Source: Gemmatimonadaceae bacterium (GTDB lineage: Bacteria > Gemmatimonadota > Gemmatimonadetes > Gemmatimonadales > Gemmatimonadaceae). Taken from it: 64,000 nt of DNA. How positions within the stretch are numbered: the stretch's first letter is position 1; each line of letters begins with the position of its first letter. The stretch is taken from NCBI GenBank assembly GCA_011525845.1, contig WYBP01000002.1, positions 1-64,000 on the forward strand. Reading direction: 5' to 3'. Below, one piece after another: positions 51,308-58,845 of this stretch. The translations under genes and the position numbers were made by a program. The notes under the pieces were generated by a model. The model was given only the letters and a program-made list of their open reading frames with translations, did no database searches and had not been told where the DNA came from.

Positions 51308-51991
51308 ATGCGCCTCGACCTCTCCGAACGCCTGCGCTGCCCCTCCGCGCACCAGCCGACACCGCTGGTGATCGTGGCGGATGAGGTCCTGGAGCGTGAC
51401 CTGGTGCGCGGGACGGCCGGCTGTCCCGTCTGCCGCGCGGAGGTGCGCATCGCGCGCGGGGACCTCTGGTTCGAGGACGCCGCCGCGCCGGCCGGAACGC
51501 GGGTGGAGGAGGGCGCGGGAGCCGGCACCGGCGTCGCGCCGTCGCACGACATCGCCGGCCTCGAGCGGCTCATGGCCCTGCTCGGCCTTTCGGAGCCCGG
51601 CGGCGCCATCCTCCTCACCGGCGGCTATGCGCGTTTCGCGCTCCCATTGGCCGCGACCCTCGACTTCTCCGTGGTCACCTTCGCCGACCGCGGGGAGGGG
51701 CCCGCACCGGGTGACGGCCACGAGCGCGGGTTCGCCCTCGCCGCGGTGCGGGGCGCACCAGCGGCCGTGCCCTTCAGCGATGGCACCTTCCGCGCCGCAG
51801 CACTCGACGCCGGACTCGGCCCGGCGCTCGTCCAGGATGTGCTCCGCTGCACCGTGCCCGGTGGGCGCGTGGTGGCGCCGGTCGCACTGCCGCGCCCGGA
51901 CGGGGTGCAGGAGCTCGCGCGCGACGGGCGCGAGTGGGTCGGGGAGACCGTCCCCGCCGCGCCGATGGTCACCCTCGGCCGGCGGAGCTGA
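51308..51991 (+). CDS. Zinc-ribbon-like / methyltransferase-like protein, function unknown
   Basis: This 227-residue protein starts with a small Cys part (ERLRCPSAHQPTPLV, GCPVCRAEVRIARGDLWFED), which looks like a rubredoxin-type zinc ribbon, then an alpha/beta fold with GLSEPGGAILLTGGYARFAL, and ends with VPFSDGTFRAAALDAGLG and CTVPGGRVVAPVAL, a methyltransferase-like order. The SAM-binding glycine motif is not clearly intact. It resembles a class I methyltransferase with a ribbon, but this is a weak assignment. It shares a divergent promoter region with the carboxylate-amine ligase gene. Confidence 0.6.
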   Translation: MRLDLSERLRCPSAHQPTPLVIVADEVLERDLVRGTAGCPVCRAEVRIARGDLWFEDAAAPAGTRVEEGAGAGTGVAPSHDIAGLERLMALLGLSEPGGAILLTGGYARFALPLAATLDFSVVTFADRGEGPAPGDGHERGFALAAVRGAPAAVPFSDGTFRAAALDAGLGPALVQDVLRCTVPGGRVVAPVALPRPDGVQELARDGREWVGETVPAAPMVTLGRRS

Positions 51992-51994
51992 CGG

Positions 51995-53815
51995 TCACTC
52001 GCCGCCGTCGTAGAGGGAGTCGATCAGCGCCTTGTACGACTGGTCGATCACCCGGCGCTTGACGCTGAGCTTGGGCGTGAGCTCCCCGCGCTCGATCGAG
52101 AAGTCGTGCTCGAGCAGCGCGATCTTCTTCGGCACCTCGAACGACGCGAGCCCCTCGAGCTGGCCCTTGACCTCCTTCTCCATCTTGGCGCGGATGGTGG
52201 GCATCTCGAGCAACTGCCGCCGCTCGGTCCAGATGATGTTCTTGAGCCCCGCCCACTTCTCGAGGTTGTCCCAGTTCGGCACGATGAGCACGGAGGGGAA
52301 CTTCCGCTTGTCGCCGATCATCACGGCCTGCGAGACGTACTTGTTGAGCTTGATGCGATTCTCGATCGGCTGCGGCGCGATGTTCTTCCCCCCCGCCGTC
52401 ACGATGATGTCCTTCTTGCGGTCCGTGATGCGGAGGAAGCCGTCCTCCAGCACGCCGATGTCGCCGGTGTGGAACCAGCCGTCCTTGTCGATCGCCTCGG
52501 CCGTCGCGTCCGGCCGGTTGTAGTACCCCTGCATGACGTGGGGGCCGCGCGTGAGGATCTCCCCGTCCTCGGCGATCCGCACCTCGACGCCCGCGACCGG
52601 CTTCCCCACCGACCCGATGCGGAACGCCGCGTCGCTGTTCACCGCGATCACCGGCGAGGTCTCGGTGAGCCCGTACCCCTCGAGGATCGTGAGCCCCGCC
52701 GCGTAGAAGAACTTGTTGATGCTCGGCGCGAGCGGGGCACCTCCCGACACGAAGTAGCGCAGCCGGCCGCCGGTGCGCTCCTTGAGCTTGGAGAAGACGA
52801 GCTTCTGCGCGAGCCCGTACTGCCAGCCGAGGAATCCGCCGGGGGTCCGGCCGGCGAGCTTCTGGTCGGCCCAGCGGTCGGCGACGTTGCGGGCCCAGCC
52901 GAAGATGCGCGCCTTGACCGCGCCCCCGGAGACGGCGTTCTCGAGCACCCGCGCATACATCTTCTCGAAGAGCCGCGGCACGGACATCGCGTAGTGCGGC
53001 CGGACCTCGGAGAGGTTGAAGGGCACCGCATCGATGCTCTCCGCGTACGCGATCGTCACGCCGCCGGAGAAGAAGAGGTAGTCCCCCATCCGCTCGAAGA
53101 TGTGCGAGAGCGGGAGGAAGCTGAGGGCCACCTCACCCGGCGTGGTCTTCACGTTGTTGGCCGAGGCGAGCACGTTCGACGAGATGTTGTCGTGCGTGAG
53201 CATCACGCCCTTGGGCAGCCCGGTGGTGCCGGAGGTGTAGATGAGCGTGGCGAGGTCGGCGGGCTTCACGGTGAGCGCGGCGGCCTTCCACTCCGCGGCC
53301 TTCCCCGCGCCGTCGAGCGCCGCCCCCTTCGCCTCGAGCTCGCGGAAGGTGAGGTCCGCGCCGGCCGGCTTCGGCTCGGCGAAGCTGATGATCGTCCGCA
53401 CCGACTTGAGCTCCCCCCGCACCGAGGCCGCCTTGGCCGCCTGCTCCGGCGTGGACACGAAGAGCGCGGACGCCCCCGAGTCATTGAGGGGGTGCACGAT
53501 CTGCTCGGCGGGGAGCGTCGGGTAGATCGGGACGTCGGTCATCCCGCCCCCCAGGCAGGCCCAGTCGGCGAGCGCCCACTCCGGCCGGTTCTCCGACATG
53601 ATCCCCACCCGGTCGCCGCGCTTGACGCCGATGGCGCCGAGTCCGAGGGAGACGCGACGCACGCGCTCCAGGGTCTCGCGGTGCGAGATGGGCGTGTACG
53701 CGCCGTCCTTCTTGTACAGGTACGCCGCCGGGAGGTCGAACGACTCCACCGCCTTGAAGAAGAGCGCGGTCAGCGTCGTCGGCGCAGGGCGGGGTCCACC
53801 GGCAGCGGAGTTCAT
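51995..53815 (-). CDS. Long-chain fatty acid-CoA ligase
   Basis: AMP-forming acyl-CoA synthetase of the long-chain (FadD15-like) family, 606 residues. It activates fatty acids to acyl-CoA at the membrane. Motifs are the P-loop-like LIYTSGTTGLPKGVMLTH (about 191-208), EGYGLTETSPVIAVN (about 350-364), GWFHTGDIG and DRKKDIIVTAGGKNIAPQPI, and the C-terminal GELTPKLSVKRRVI with the catalytic Lys region. N-terminal and total length are normal. It ends a minus-strand group with a TPR protein, ParA and an Ig-like lipoprotein, 25 nt downstream of the last. Confidence 0.94.
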   Translation of the reverse strand: MNSAAGGPRPAPTTLTALFFKAVESFDLPAAYLYKKDGAYTPISHRETLERVRRVSLGLGAIGVKRGDRVGIMSENRPEWALADWACLGGGMTDVPIYPTLPAEQIVHPLNDSGASALFVSTPEQAAKAASVRGELKSVRTIISFAEPKPAGADLTFRELEAKGAALDGAGKAAEWKAAALTVKPADLATLIYTSGTTGLPKGVMLTHDNISSNVLASANNVKTTPGEVALSFLPLSHIFERMGDYLFFSGGVTIAYAESIDAVPFNLSEVRPHYAMSVPRLFEKMYARVLENAVSGGAVKARIFGWARNVADRWADQKLAGRTPGGFLGWQYGLAQKLVFSKLKERTGGRLRYFVSGGAPLAPSINKFFYAAGLTILEGYGLTETSPVIAVNSDAAFRIGSVGKPVAGVEVRIAEDGEILTRGPHVMQGYYNRPDATAEAIDKDGWFHTGDIGVLEDGFLRITDRKKDIIVTAGGKNIAPQPIENRIKLNKYVSQAVMIGDKRKFPSVLIVPNWDNLEKWAGLKNIIWTERRQLLEMPTIRAKMEKEVKGQLEGLASFEVPKKIALLEHDFSIERGELTPKLSVKRRVIDQSYKALIDSLYDGGE

Positions 53816-53840
53816 GGCTGGGCGTGGGGCGAGGGGAAGG

Positions 53841-54647
53841 TCAGGGAGGCGGCGCGACGGTCACGGTGAAGACGACGGGACTGCCGCGCACCGGCACACC
53901 GAACCGCTTCACGTCCGCGACGACCCGGAAGCTGTCCGTCGTGGGGGTGATGGTGTTGGCGAACACCCGGAGGCGCCGCGCCGACGTGCCATCGGTCTTC
54001 GTGGTGTCGAGCCGCGACCGGCGCCCGGTGGTGCTCTGGAGCGCCACCCGCGTCGTGTCCGTCGGGGAGAGGGTATCGCCATCGTGCACCACGCGCCAGC
54101 GCACGAGCCATCCGGTGACCGCCGGAGTCAGCCCCCCCGCGACGTCGAAGCTCTGCAGCGTGACGCGCAGTTCGGGGGCGAGGTTCGTGGCGACGTCGGG
54201 GAGGACGTAGTTGTACGCGATGCGCGTGGTGGTGGGCGCGATCAGGGTGTCCGGGGTGCGGGTCACCGTGATGCTGCGCGTGGCGCTCTGCAGGCCGTTG
54301 ATGCTCGCGACCAGCCGGATGGTGCCGCTGCGGCGCGTCGTGCGGAGGAACCCGGCGGCGTCGATCGTCACGCCGGTGTCGAGCGAGAGGTAGGCGATCG
54401 GCGCCCCCGCGATCACGCCGCCGCTCGAGTTGAAGGCGAGCCCGCGGAGCGGGGCGGCGGCGCCGAGCGAGTCGCGGAGCGTGTCCCCCGCCAGCACGGC
54501 GGGGTAGGGGATGCTGTCGAACTCGAGCGCGACCGGGACGTCCGGGCCGCTGCTCAGGTCGGCGCAGGCCCCGAAGGCGGAGAGGAGGAGCGCGCCCGGG
54601 AGGAGGAGCCGGCCGAGGACGCGCGTGCAGCGACGGTCCGCGGTCAC
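53841..54647 (-). CDS. Ig-like domain lipoprotein
   Basis: This 268-residue lipoprotein starts at a GTG (54647) that overlaps the ParA stop by 4 nt. The signal [15 protein letters not shown] has the lipid Cys. The mature part shows beta-rich repeats with [40 protein letters not shown] (a bacterial Ig-like/BIG2 pattern, about 75-130) and a Thr-rich rest ending [13 protein letters not shown]. It is probably outer-membrane associated. Function unknown. Confidence 0.7.
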   Translation of the reverse strand: MTADRRCTRVLGRLLLPGALLLSAFGACADLSSGPDVPVALEFDSIPYPAVLAGDTLRDSLGAAAPLRGLAFNSSGGVIAGAPIAYLSLDTGVTIDAAGFLRTTRRSGTIRLVASINGLQSATRSITVTRTPDTLIAPTTTRIAYNYVLPDVATNLAPELRVTLQSFDVAGGLTPAVTGWLVRWRVVHDGDTLSPTDTTRVALQSTTGRRSRLDTTKTDGTSARRLRVFANTITPTTDSFRVVADVKRFGVPVRGSPVVFTVTVAPPP

Positions 54648-55414
54648 ATCCCGGCGCGTTCGGCGAGCCGCGTCGCGAGGTTCACGTACGCCTGCGAGGC
54701 CGGGTCCGCCGGCGAGCGCACCACCGCCGGCTGCCCCGCCGCGAACGACTCCGCCACCGCGTGCGAGCGCGGCACCACGATGTCGAACATCAGGTGGCTC
54801 GGCACCTTCTCGCGGATGTAGTTCGCCGTGGTCTCGCACGCCGGGTTCCCCTCCTCGTACATCGTGAGCAGGATCCCGTCGAAGACGAGCCGCTCGTGTT
54901 GCGTCACGATGTCCTGGATACCCCGCAGCATCTGCGGCGTCGTCTGCAGTGCGAGGGGCTCCGCCTGGAGGGGGATCAGCACGCGGTCGGCGGAGGCGAG
55001 CGTGCCCCGCGTGACCGGGCCGAGCCCCGGGGGGGTGTCGACCACCACGATGTCGCACCGCTCGCTCGCGGAGTTGAGCATCTTGGCGAGCAGGTCCGAC
55101 GAGGCGATCTGCTCCTGGTACGCGGTGTGGTCCACCGCGTCCGTCACGCTCCCGGCGAGCATCACCCGCAGCCACGGAAGCGTCGTCGGGAGGAGGACGT
55201 CGCGCAGCGTGCGGTCGCCCGAGAGGTGGTCGGCGAAGCCGTAGCTCGGGTGCCCGCGCCGGAGCCCGGCGCCGTAGCGCACCGAGCCCTGCGGGTCCAC
55301 GTCGACGAGGAGGGTCTTCAGGCCACGCCGCGCGAACGCCGCGGCGAGGTTCACCGCCGTGGTCGTCTTGCCGACTCCCCCCTTCTGGCTCACGATCGCG
55401 AGGACGGTCCCCAA
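54644..55414 (-). CDS. ParA/MinD-family ATPase
   Basis: This 256-residue deviant Walker ATPase has [20 protein letters not shown] (deviant Walker A KGGVGKT), [11 protein letters not shown], and [17 protein letters not shown] (Walker B). The lengths and the [16 protein letters not shown] segment fit ParA/Soj. It uses a TTG start at 55414, one base after the stop of the upstream TPR gene (TGA-A-TTG), so translation is coupled. No parB or parS-like repeat is visible, so this may be an orphan ParA that positions a complex rather than a chromosome. Confidence 0.9.
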   Translation of the reverse strand: MGTVLAIVSQKGGVGKTTTAVNLAAAFARRGLKTLLVDVDPQGSVRYGAGLRRGHPSYGFADHLSGDRTLRDVLLPTTLPWLRVMLAGSVTDAVDHTAYQEQIASSDLLAKMLNSASERCDIVVVDTPPGLGPVTRGTLASADRVLIPLQAEPLALQTTPQMLRGIQDIVTQHERLVFDGILLTMYEEGNPACETTANYIREKVPSHLMFDIVVPRSHAVAESFAAGQPAVVRSPADPASQAYVNLATRLAERAGM

Positions 55415-55415
55415 T

Positions 55416-55871
55416 TCACTCCCCTGCGGCTGGCGCGGTCCCGTCCGTCGGGGCGCGCAATTGGTCGATGGTGGCCTGCGCGTGCGCCACCCAGCGCTCG
55501 GCGTCCGGCCCCTTGGGCGGTCGGGCCAGGAAGGCGTTCAGGTGCTTGATCGCGCCGACGTTGTCCCCCCGCTTCTGGAGCAGGAAGGCGAGCCCGTAGT
55601 GGGCCCCGGAGAGCGTCGGATCGAGGTCCAGCGCCTTGCGATAGGCCCGCACCGCCTCCTCCAGCCGCCCGATCCGCGAGAGGGCGATCGCCATGTTCTG
55701 CAGGATCTTGAGGTCGTCCGGGCGCTCGCGGAGCGCCAGCCGGTAGCTGGTCACCGCGGCGTCGTAGTCCCCCTGACGCTCGAGCACCAGCGCCTCGTTG
55801 AGATAATCGAGACGCTGCCGGTTCTGCGCGGACTCGGAGCGGCCGCCGAAGAGGCGGTCCCAGAATGACAT
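55416..55871 (-). CDS. TPR-repeat protein
   Basis: This 151-residue soluble protein has about three TPR units: [40 protein letters not shown] and [20 protein letters not shown]. The start [16 protein letters not shown] resembles the short lead often seen in FHA- or pilus-linked TPR proteins. It is the first gene of a TPR-ParA-lipoprotein-FadD run, with TGA next to the TTG of ParA. It may be the protein-binding partner of the ParA ATPase. Confidence 0.85.
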   Translation of the reverse strand: MSFWDRLFGGRSESAQNRQRLDYLNEALVLERQGDYDAAVTSYRLALRERPDDLKILQNMAIALSRIGRLEEAVRAYRKALDLDPTLSGAHYGLAFLLQKRGDNVGAIKHLNAFLARPPKGPDAERWVAHAQATIDQLRAPTDGTAPAAGE

Positions 55872-55992
55872 GGCGTGTCGAGAGGGGGCGGGTGTCCCGC
55901 ACAAGCTATTGATGCGGTCAGGGGCCAGCAACCGCGGTGCCCGGGTACTAACTTGGGAGGCACCGTCCCACCGCTCCCACGAGGCCCAGCCC

Positions 55993-56517
55993 ATGCCGGC
56001 GAACCGATTCACCACGGACCCCACCCGGGAGACCCTCTACGTCGACTGGCCGCTCTTCGGCGAGCTCTCGCGCGCCCTGGCGCTCAAGGTCTCGCACGCG
56101 TTCGAGCCCGAGGTCGTGGTGGGAGTCGCGACCGCCGGGGTCGTCCCGGGAGCGGTCGTGGCCGCGATGCTCGACCTCCCCTTCTTCTCCATCATCGTCA
56201 GCCGCCGCTACCAGGCCAAGACGGTGCGCGAGACGCCCGCCGTGCTCTCGGGCGCCCCCGCGGAGGTGATCGGCCGCCGCGTGCTCCTCGTGGACCAGAC
56301 CTGCAACGAGGGGGACACGATGCGGCTCGCGGTCGCCGCGATCGTGAACGCCGGTGCCTCCGAGGTGCGCACCGCGGTGAGCTTCCGCACCGGGAGCTAC
56401 AAGCCGGACTTCCACGCCCTCGAGACGGAGAGCAACATCGTGCTCCCCTGGGACCATGAGTCGATCGTCGAGGGGGAGCTGCGCGCCAACCCGAAGTACG
56501 GACCATACATCGACTGA
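55993..56517 (+). CDS. Phosphoribosyltransferase family protein
   Basis: This 174-residue PRTase-fold protein has VGVATAGVVPGAVVAAML (about 45-60) and the PRPP-loop segment RRVLLVDQTCNEGDTMRLAV (about 92-111). The usual loop is two acidic residues then TTG (for example DDVVTTG); here it is D-Q-T-C-N-E-G-D. This change could alter substrate or make it a binding protein. A hood-like flexible part SRRYQAKTVRETPAVLSG may be present. It is the first plus-strand gene after the TPR-ParA group, and a TACTAA-like -10 is at 55946-55951. Confidence 0.8.
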   Translation: MPANRFTTDPTRETLYVDWPLFGELSRALALKVSHAFEPEVVVGVATAGVVPGAVVAAMLDLPFFSIIVSRRYQAKTVRETPAVLSGAPAEVIGRRVLLVDQTCNEGDTMRLAVAAIVNAGASEVRTAVSFRTGSYKPDFHALETESNIVLPWDHESIVEGELRANPKYGPYID

Positions 56518-56533
56518 CGTCGGGGGAGCCGTG

Positions 56534-56881
56534 ATGCGCCGTGCGCTGCGATCGATCATCTCGTCCCTTGCCGTCGCCGGCCTCGCGGCCGCATGTGGCG
56601 GCGACAGCTCCGGCCCGGGCTCCGGCGGGAGCACGAGCACCGCGATCACGGTGGGGAACAACTTCTTCAACCCGAACGCCACCACGGTGCCCAACGGCGC
56701 GACGGTCACCTGGACCTGGGGCGCGGGCTCGGCCTCGCACAACGTCACCTTCGACGGCGGCCCCGCCTCCGCCACGCAGACCTCGGGCACCTACACGCGC
56801 ACCTTCATGGCGGCGGGGTCCTACCCGTACCACTGCACGGTGCACGGCACGTCGATGTCCGGGACCGTCGTCGTCCAGTAG
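56534..56881 (+). CDS. Plastocyanin-like cupredoxin lipoprotein
   Basis: This 115-residue blue-copper protein has a signal and lipobox (LAVAGLAAACGG), then a Ser/Gly linker and a single cupredoxin domain. The type 1 copper ligands are the His in SASHNVTFDGG, then Cys, His and probably Met in YHCTVHGTSMSG. It is likely an electron carrier anchored outside the inner membrane. ATG 56534 follows GGGGGAG by about six bases. It lies 16 nt after the phosphoribosyltransferase gene. Confidence 0.92.
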   Translation: MRRALRSIISSLAVAGLAAACGGDSSGPGSGGSTSTAITVGNNFFNPNATTVPNGATVTWTWGAGSASHNVTFDGGPASATQTSGTYTRTFMAAGSYPYHCTVHGTSMSGTVVVQ

Positions 56882-56930
56882 GAGCCCCGGCCCCGGGAAC
56901 CGATCCCCCGGGCCAACGCTTGGTCGGACG

Positions 56931-57176
56931 ATGATCGACTGTGAAGCCGTGATGCGTGAGCTCTGGGACTTCCTCGACGGGGAGCTCCCCGCCGAGCGCC
57001 TGGCGCTGATCGACGCGCACGTGCGGCTCTGCGACCGCTGCGGGCCGCACCTGCGGTTCGAACGCGCCTTCCGCGCGGCGCTGCACCGCGCGCGGCAGGC
57101 GGATGGTGCCCCCGAAGCCCTCGGCGAGCGCGTGCGCACCGCGCTCGCGACCCTCGGCTACCAGGACCCGCGATGA
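56931..57176 (+). CDS. Zinc-binding anti-sigma domain protein (ZAS-like)
   Basis: This 81-residue protein starts MIDCEAVMRELWDFLDGELP, then shows HVRLCDRCGPHL, giving the Cys near residue 4 and the HxxxCxxC zinc set of the RsrA/ChrR-type anti-sigma domain. The last part is a charged helix. There is no sigma gene next to it, so its partner is elsewhere or its role is different. It overlaps the Rieske-flavodoxin gene by 4 nt (ATGA), so it is likely a redox-linked regulator of that protein or co-expressed with it. Confidence 0.8.
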   Translation: MIDCEAVMRELWDFLDGELPAERLALIDAHVRLCDRCGPHLRFERAFRAALHRARQADGAPEALGERVRTALATLGYQDPR

Positions 57177-58315
57177 GCGAACCGAGCTGGCAGGACCTCG
57201 GACCCGCCGAGGCGTTCCGGAGCGCGGCGCTGCAGCAGGTGACGATCGGCCGGCTGCGCCTCGCGGTCTCCTTCCGCGACGGTGAGTTCGGCGCGGTGCA
57301 CGGCGCCTGCTCCCACGCCGGAGGGCCCCTCGGCGAGGGAACGCTCGAAGGCGACTACGTCGTCTGCCCCTGGCACCACTGGAAGTACCATCGGCTCACG
57401 GGCCTCGGCGAGCCGGGGTACGAGGACGACGCGGTGCCGCGGTATCCGGTGCGCGTCGTGGAAGGGCGGCTCGAGGTGGACATCGCGAACGGGACCAAGC
57501 GGTCGCGCAAGCCGCACGACCCGCATCCGCTCGCGCGGCGGGTCGAGCGCGCGCCGGGCCCGCCGCGCGTCCTCGGGATCTCGACCACCAACATGGAGGC
57601 GGGGTATCCGCGCTACTCCACCTCGGAGGCGCTCCTCGAGCACGCGCTGGGCTTCGCGGCGGCATCGCTCGGCGCCGAGCAGCGGATGCTCCGGCTCCGG
57701 GACCTCGAGTTCCGCGCGTGCGAGGGGTTCTACTCGAAGAGCGCGCACGCCTGCACCTGGCCCTGTTCGATCACCCAGATGGACCCCGACGACCAGCTGG
57801 ACCGGGTCTATGAGGCGGTGGTGCACTGGGCCGACGTGGTGCTCGTCGCGACCCCGATCCGGTGGGGGAACGCCTCGGCGCTCTACTACAGGATGATCGA
57901 GCGCTTCAACTGCATCCAGAACCAGGTGACGATCGCCAACCGCGTCCTCATCAAGAACAAGGTCGCGGCGTTCATCATCACCGGCGGTCAGGACAACGTG
58001 CAGGCCGTCGCGGGCCACCTGCTCGGCTTCTTCGGCGAGATCGGGTTCCACTTCCCGCAGTTCCCGTACGTGGCGCACAGCCGCGGGTGGACCGCGGAGG
58101 ACATGGAGAACAACGTGCGGTTCGTGCGGGAGAGCGCGGAGCTGCGCGAGGGCGCCGAGCAACTCGCGGCGCGCGCGGTGGATGAGGCGCTCCTGCTGCT
58201 GGACCACCAGGATGCGGCGCACCGGTTCTCGCGCGGAGGGCGCAAGGCGCACCACATGGCGGCGGACCCTACGCCAGTTCCTGCAGCGCCTCCTGGTACC
58301 CCACCCCCTCGGTGA
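57173..58315 (+). CDS. Rieske [2Fe-2S] domain fused to a flavodoxin/NADPH-FMN reductase-like domain
   Basis: The 380-residue protein has an N-terminal Rieske domain (about 1-115). The CxH set is in GACSHAGGPLGEGTLE and the CxxH set in VVCPWHHWKYHRLTG. The C-terminal domain (about 125-345) is a flavodoxin-like fold, with PPRVLGISTTNMEAGYPRYS, ADVVLVATPIRWGNASALYY, NKVAAFIITGGQDNVQAVAG and FGEIGFHFPQFPYVAHSRGW, typical of NADPH-dependent FMN reductases. A Rieske domain feeding electrons to a flavin in one chain is unusual. The tail is Pro-rich, and it overlaps the convergent V4R gene by 47 nt. Confidence 0.85.
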   Translation: MSEPSWQDLGPAEAFRSAALQQVTIGRLRLAVSFRDGEFGAVHGACSHAGGPLGEGTLEGDYVVCPWHHWKYHRLTGLGEPGYEDDAVPRYPVRVVEGRLEVDIANGTKRSRKPHDPHPLARRVERAPGPPRVLGISTTNMEAGYPRYSTSEALLEHALGFAAASLGAEQRMLRLRDLEFRACEGFYSKSAHACTWPCSITQMDPDDQLDRVYEAVVHWADVVLVATPIRWGNASALYYRMIERFNCIQNQVTIANRVLIKNKVAAFIITGGQDNVQAVAGHLLGFFGEIGFHFPQFPYVAHSRGWTAEDMENNVRFVRESAELREGAEQLAARAVDEALLLLDHQDAAHRFSRGGRKAHHMAADPTPVPAAPPGTPPPR

Positions 58316-58826
58316 GCCGCGTGTACACGTGCGTCACCACCTCGGCGCTCGTGAGCAGGAACCGGCACCGCTCCGCGCCATTCGACCGGCACTCCACCTC
58401 GATGCACCCGAGGGTGCCGTCTGCCACCCGGCCGAAGAAGTCGGAGAGCATCCCCGCGGAGTAGTAGCAGGAGGGGTAGGGCATCGCGGCGGAGGGGTCC
58501 GCCTCGGCCCAGTCCGCGCTGTCGAGTGCGACGGCCGCGTCCCCGATCGGCGTCATCGCGACGCTCCCCCAGCCCCCGTCCGCGAAGAAGCGCGCGGCGG
58601 CCTGCTGGAAGTCGGCGTACGACATCGCCTCCGGCGCGCTCCGGCCCGCCTGCTCGCACCACTCGCGGAAGGCGGCGAAGACCGCCTCCCCGCCGGCATA
58701 TCCGGACTCCTGCAGCACGGCGGCGAACCCGTCCCCCATGTCGCGCACGAGGGCGGCGCGGAGGGCGCGCAGGGAGGCGTGCGGGATGGCGGAGTGCGAG
58801 GCGGGGCTCAGCGTGCGAGGCGTCAT
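58269..58826 (-). CDS. V4R domain protein
   Basis: This 185-residue protein has a helical N-terminal part and a V4R (vinyl-4-reductase) domain at about 110-180 with YPSCYYSAGMLSDFFGRVAD, GCIEVECRSNGAERCRFLL. V4R domains bind small hydrophobic molecules and include possible metal-binding cysteines. The start is set at ATG 58826, which gives MTPRTLSPASHSAIPH; a GTG at 58853 overlapping the ligA stop is possible. It lies downstream of ligA on the same strand, and its 3' end overlaps the Rieske-flavodoxin gene. Confidence 0.82.
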   Translation of the reverse strand: MTPRTLSPASHSAIPHASLRALRAALVRDMGDGFAAVLQESGYAGGEAVFAAFREWCEQAGRSAPEAMSYADFQQAAARFFADGGWGSVAMTPIGDAAVALDSADWAEADPSAAMPYPSCYYSAGMLSDFFGRVADGTLGCIEVECRSNGAERCRFLLTSAEVVTHVYTRLTEGVGYQEALQELA

Positions 58827-58845
58827 GATGGAGTCGAAAGAAGGG

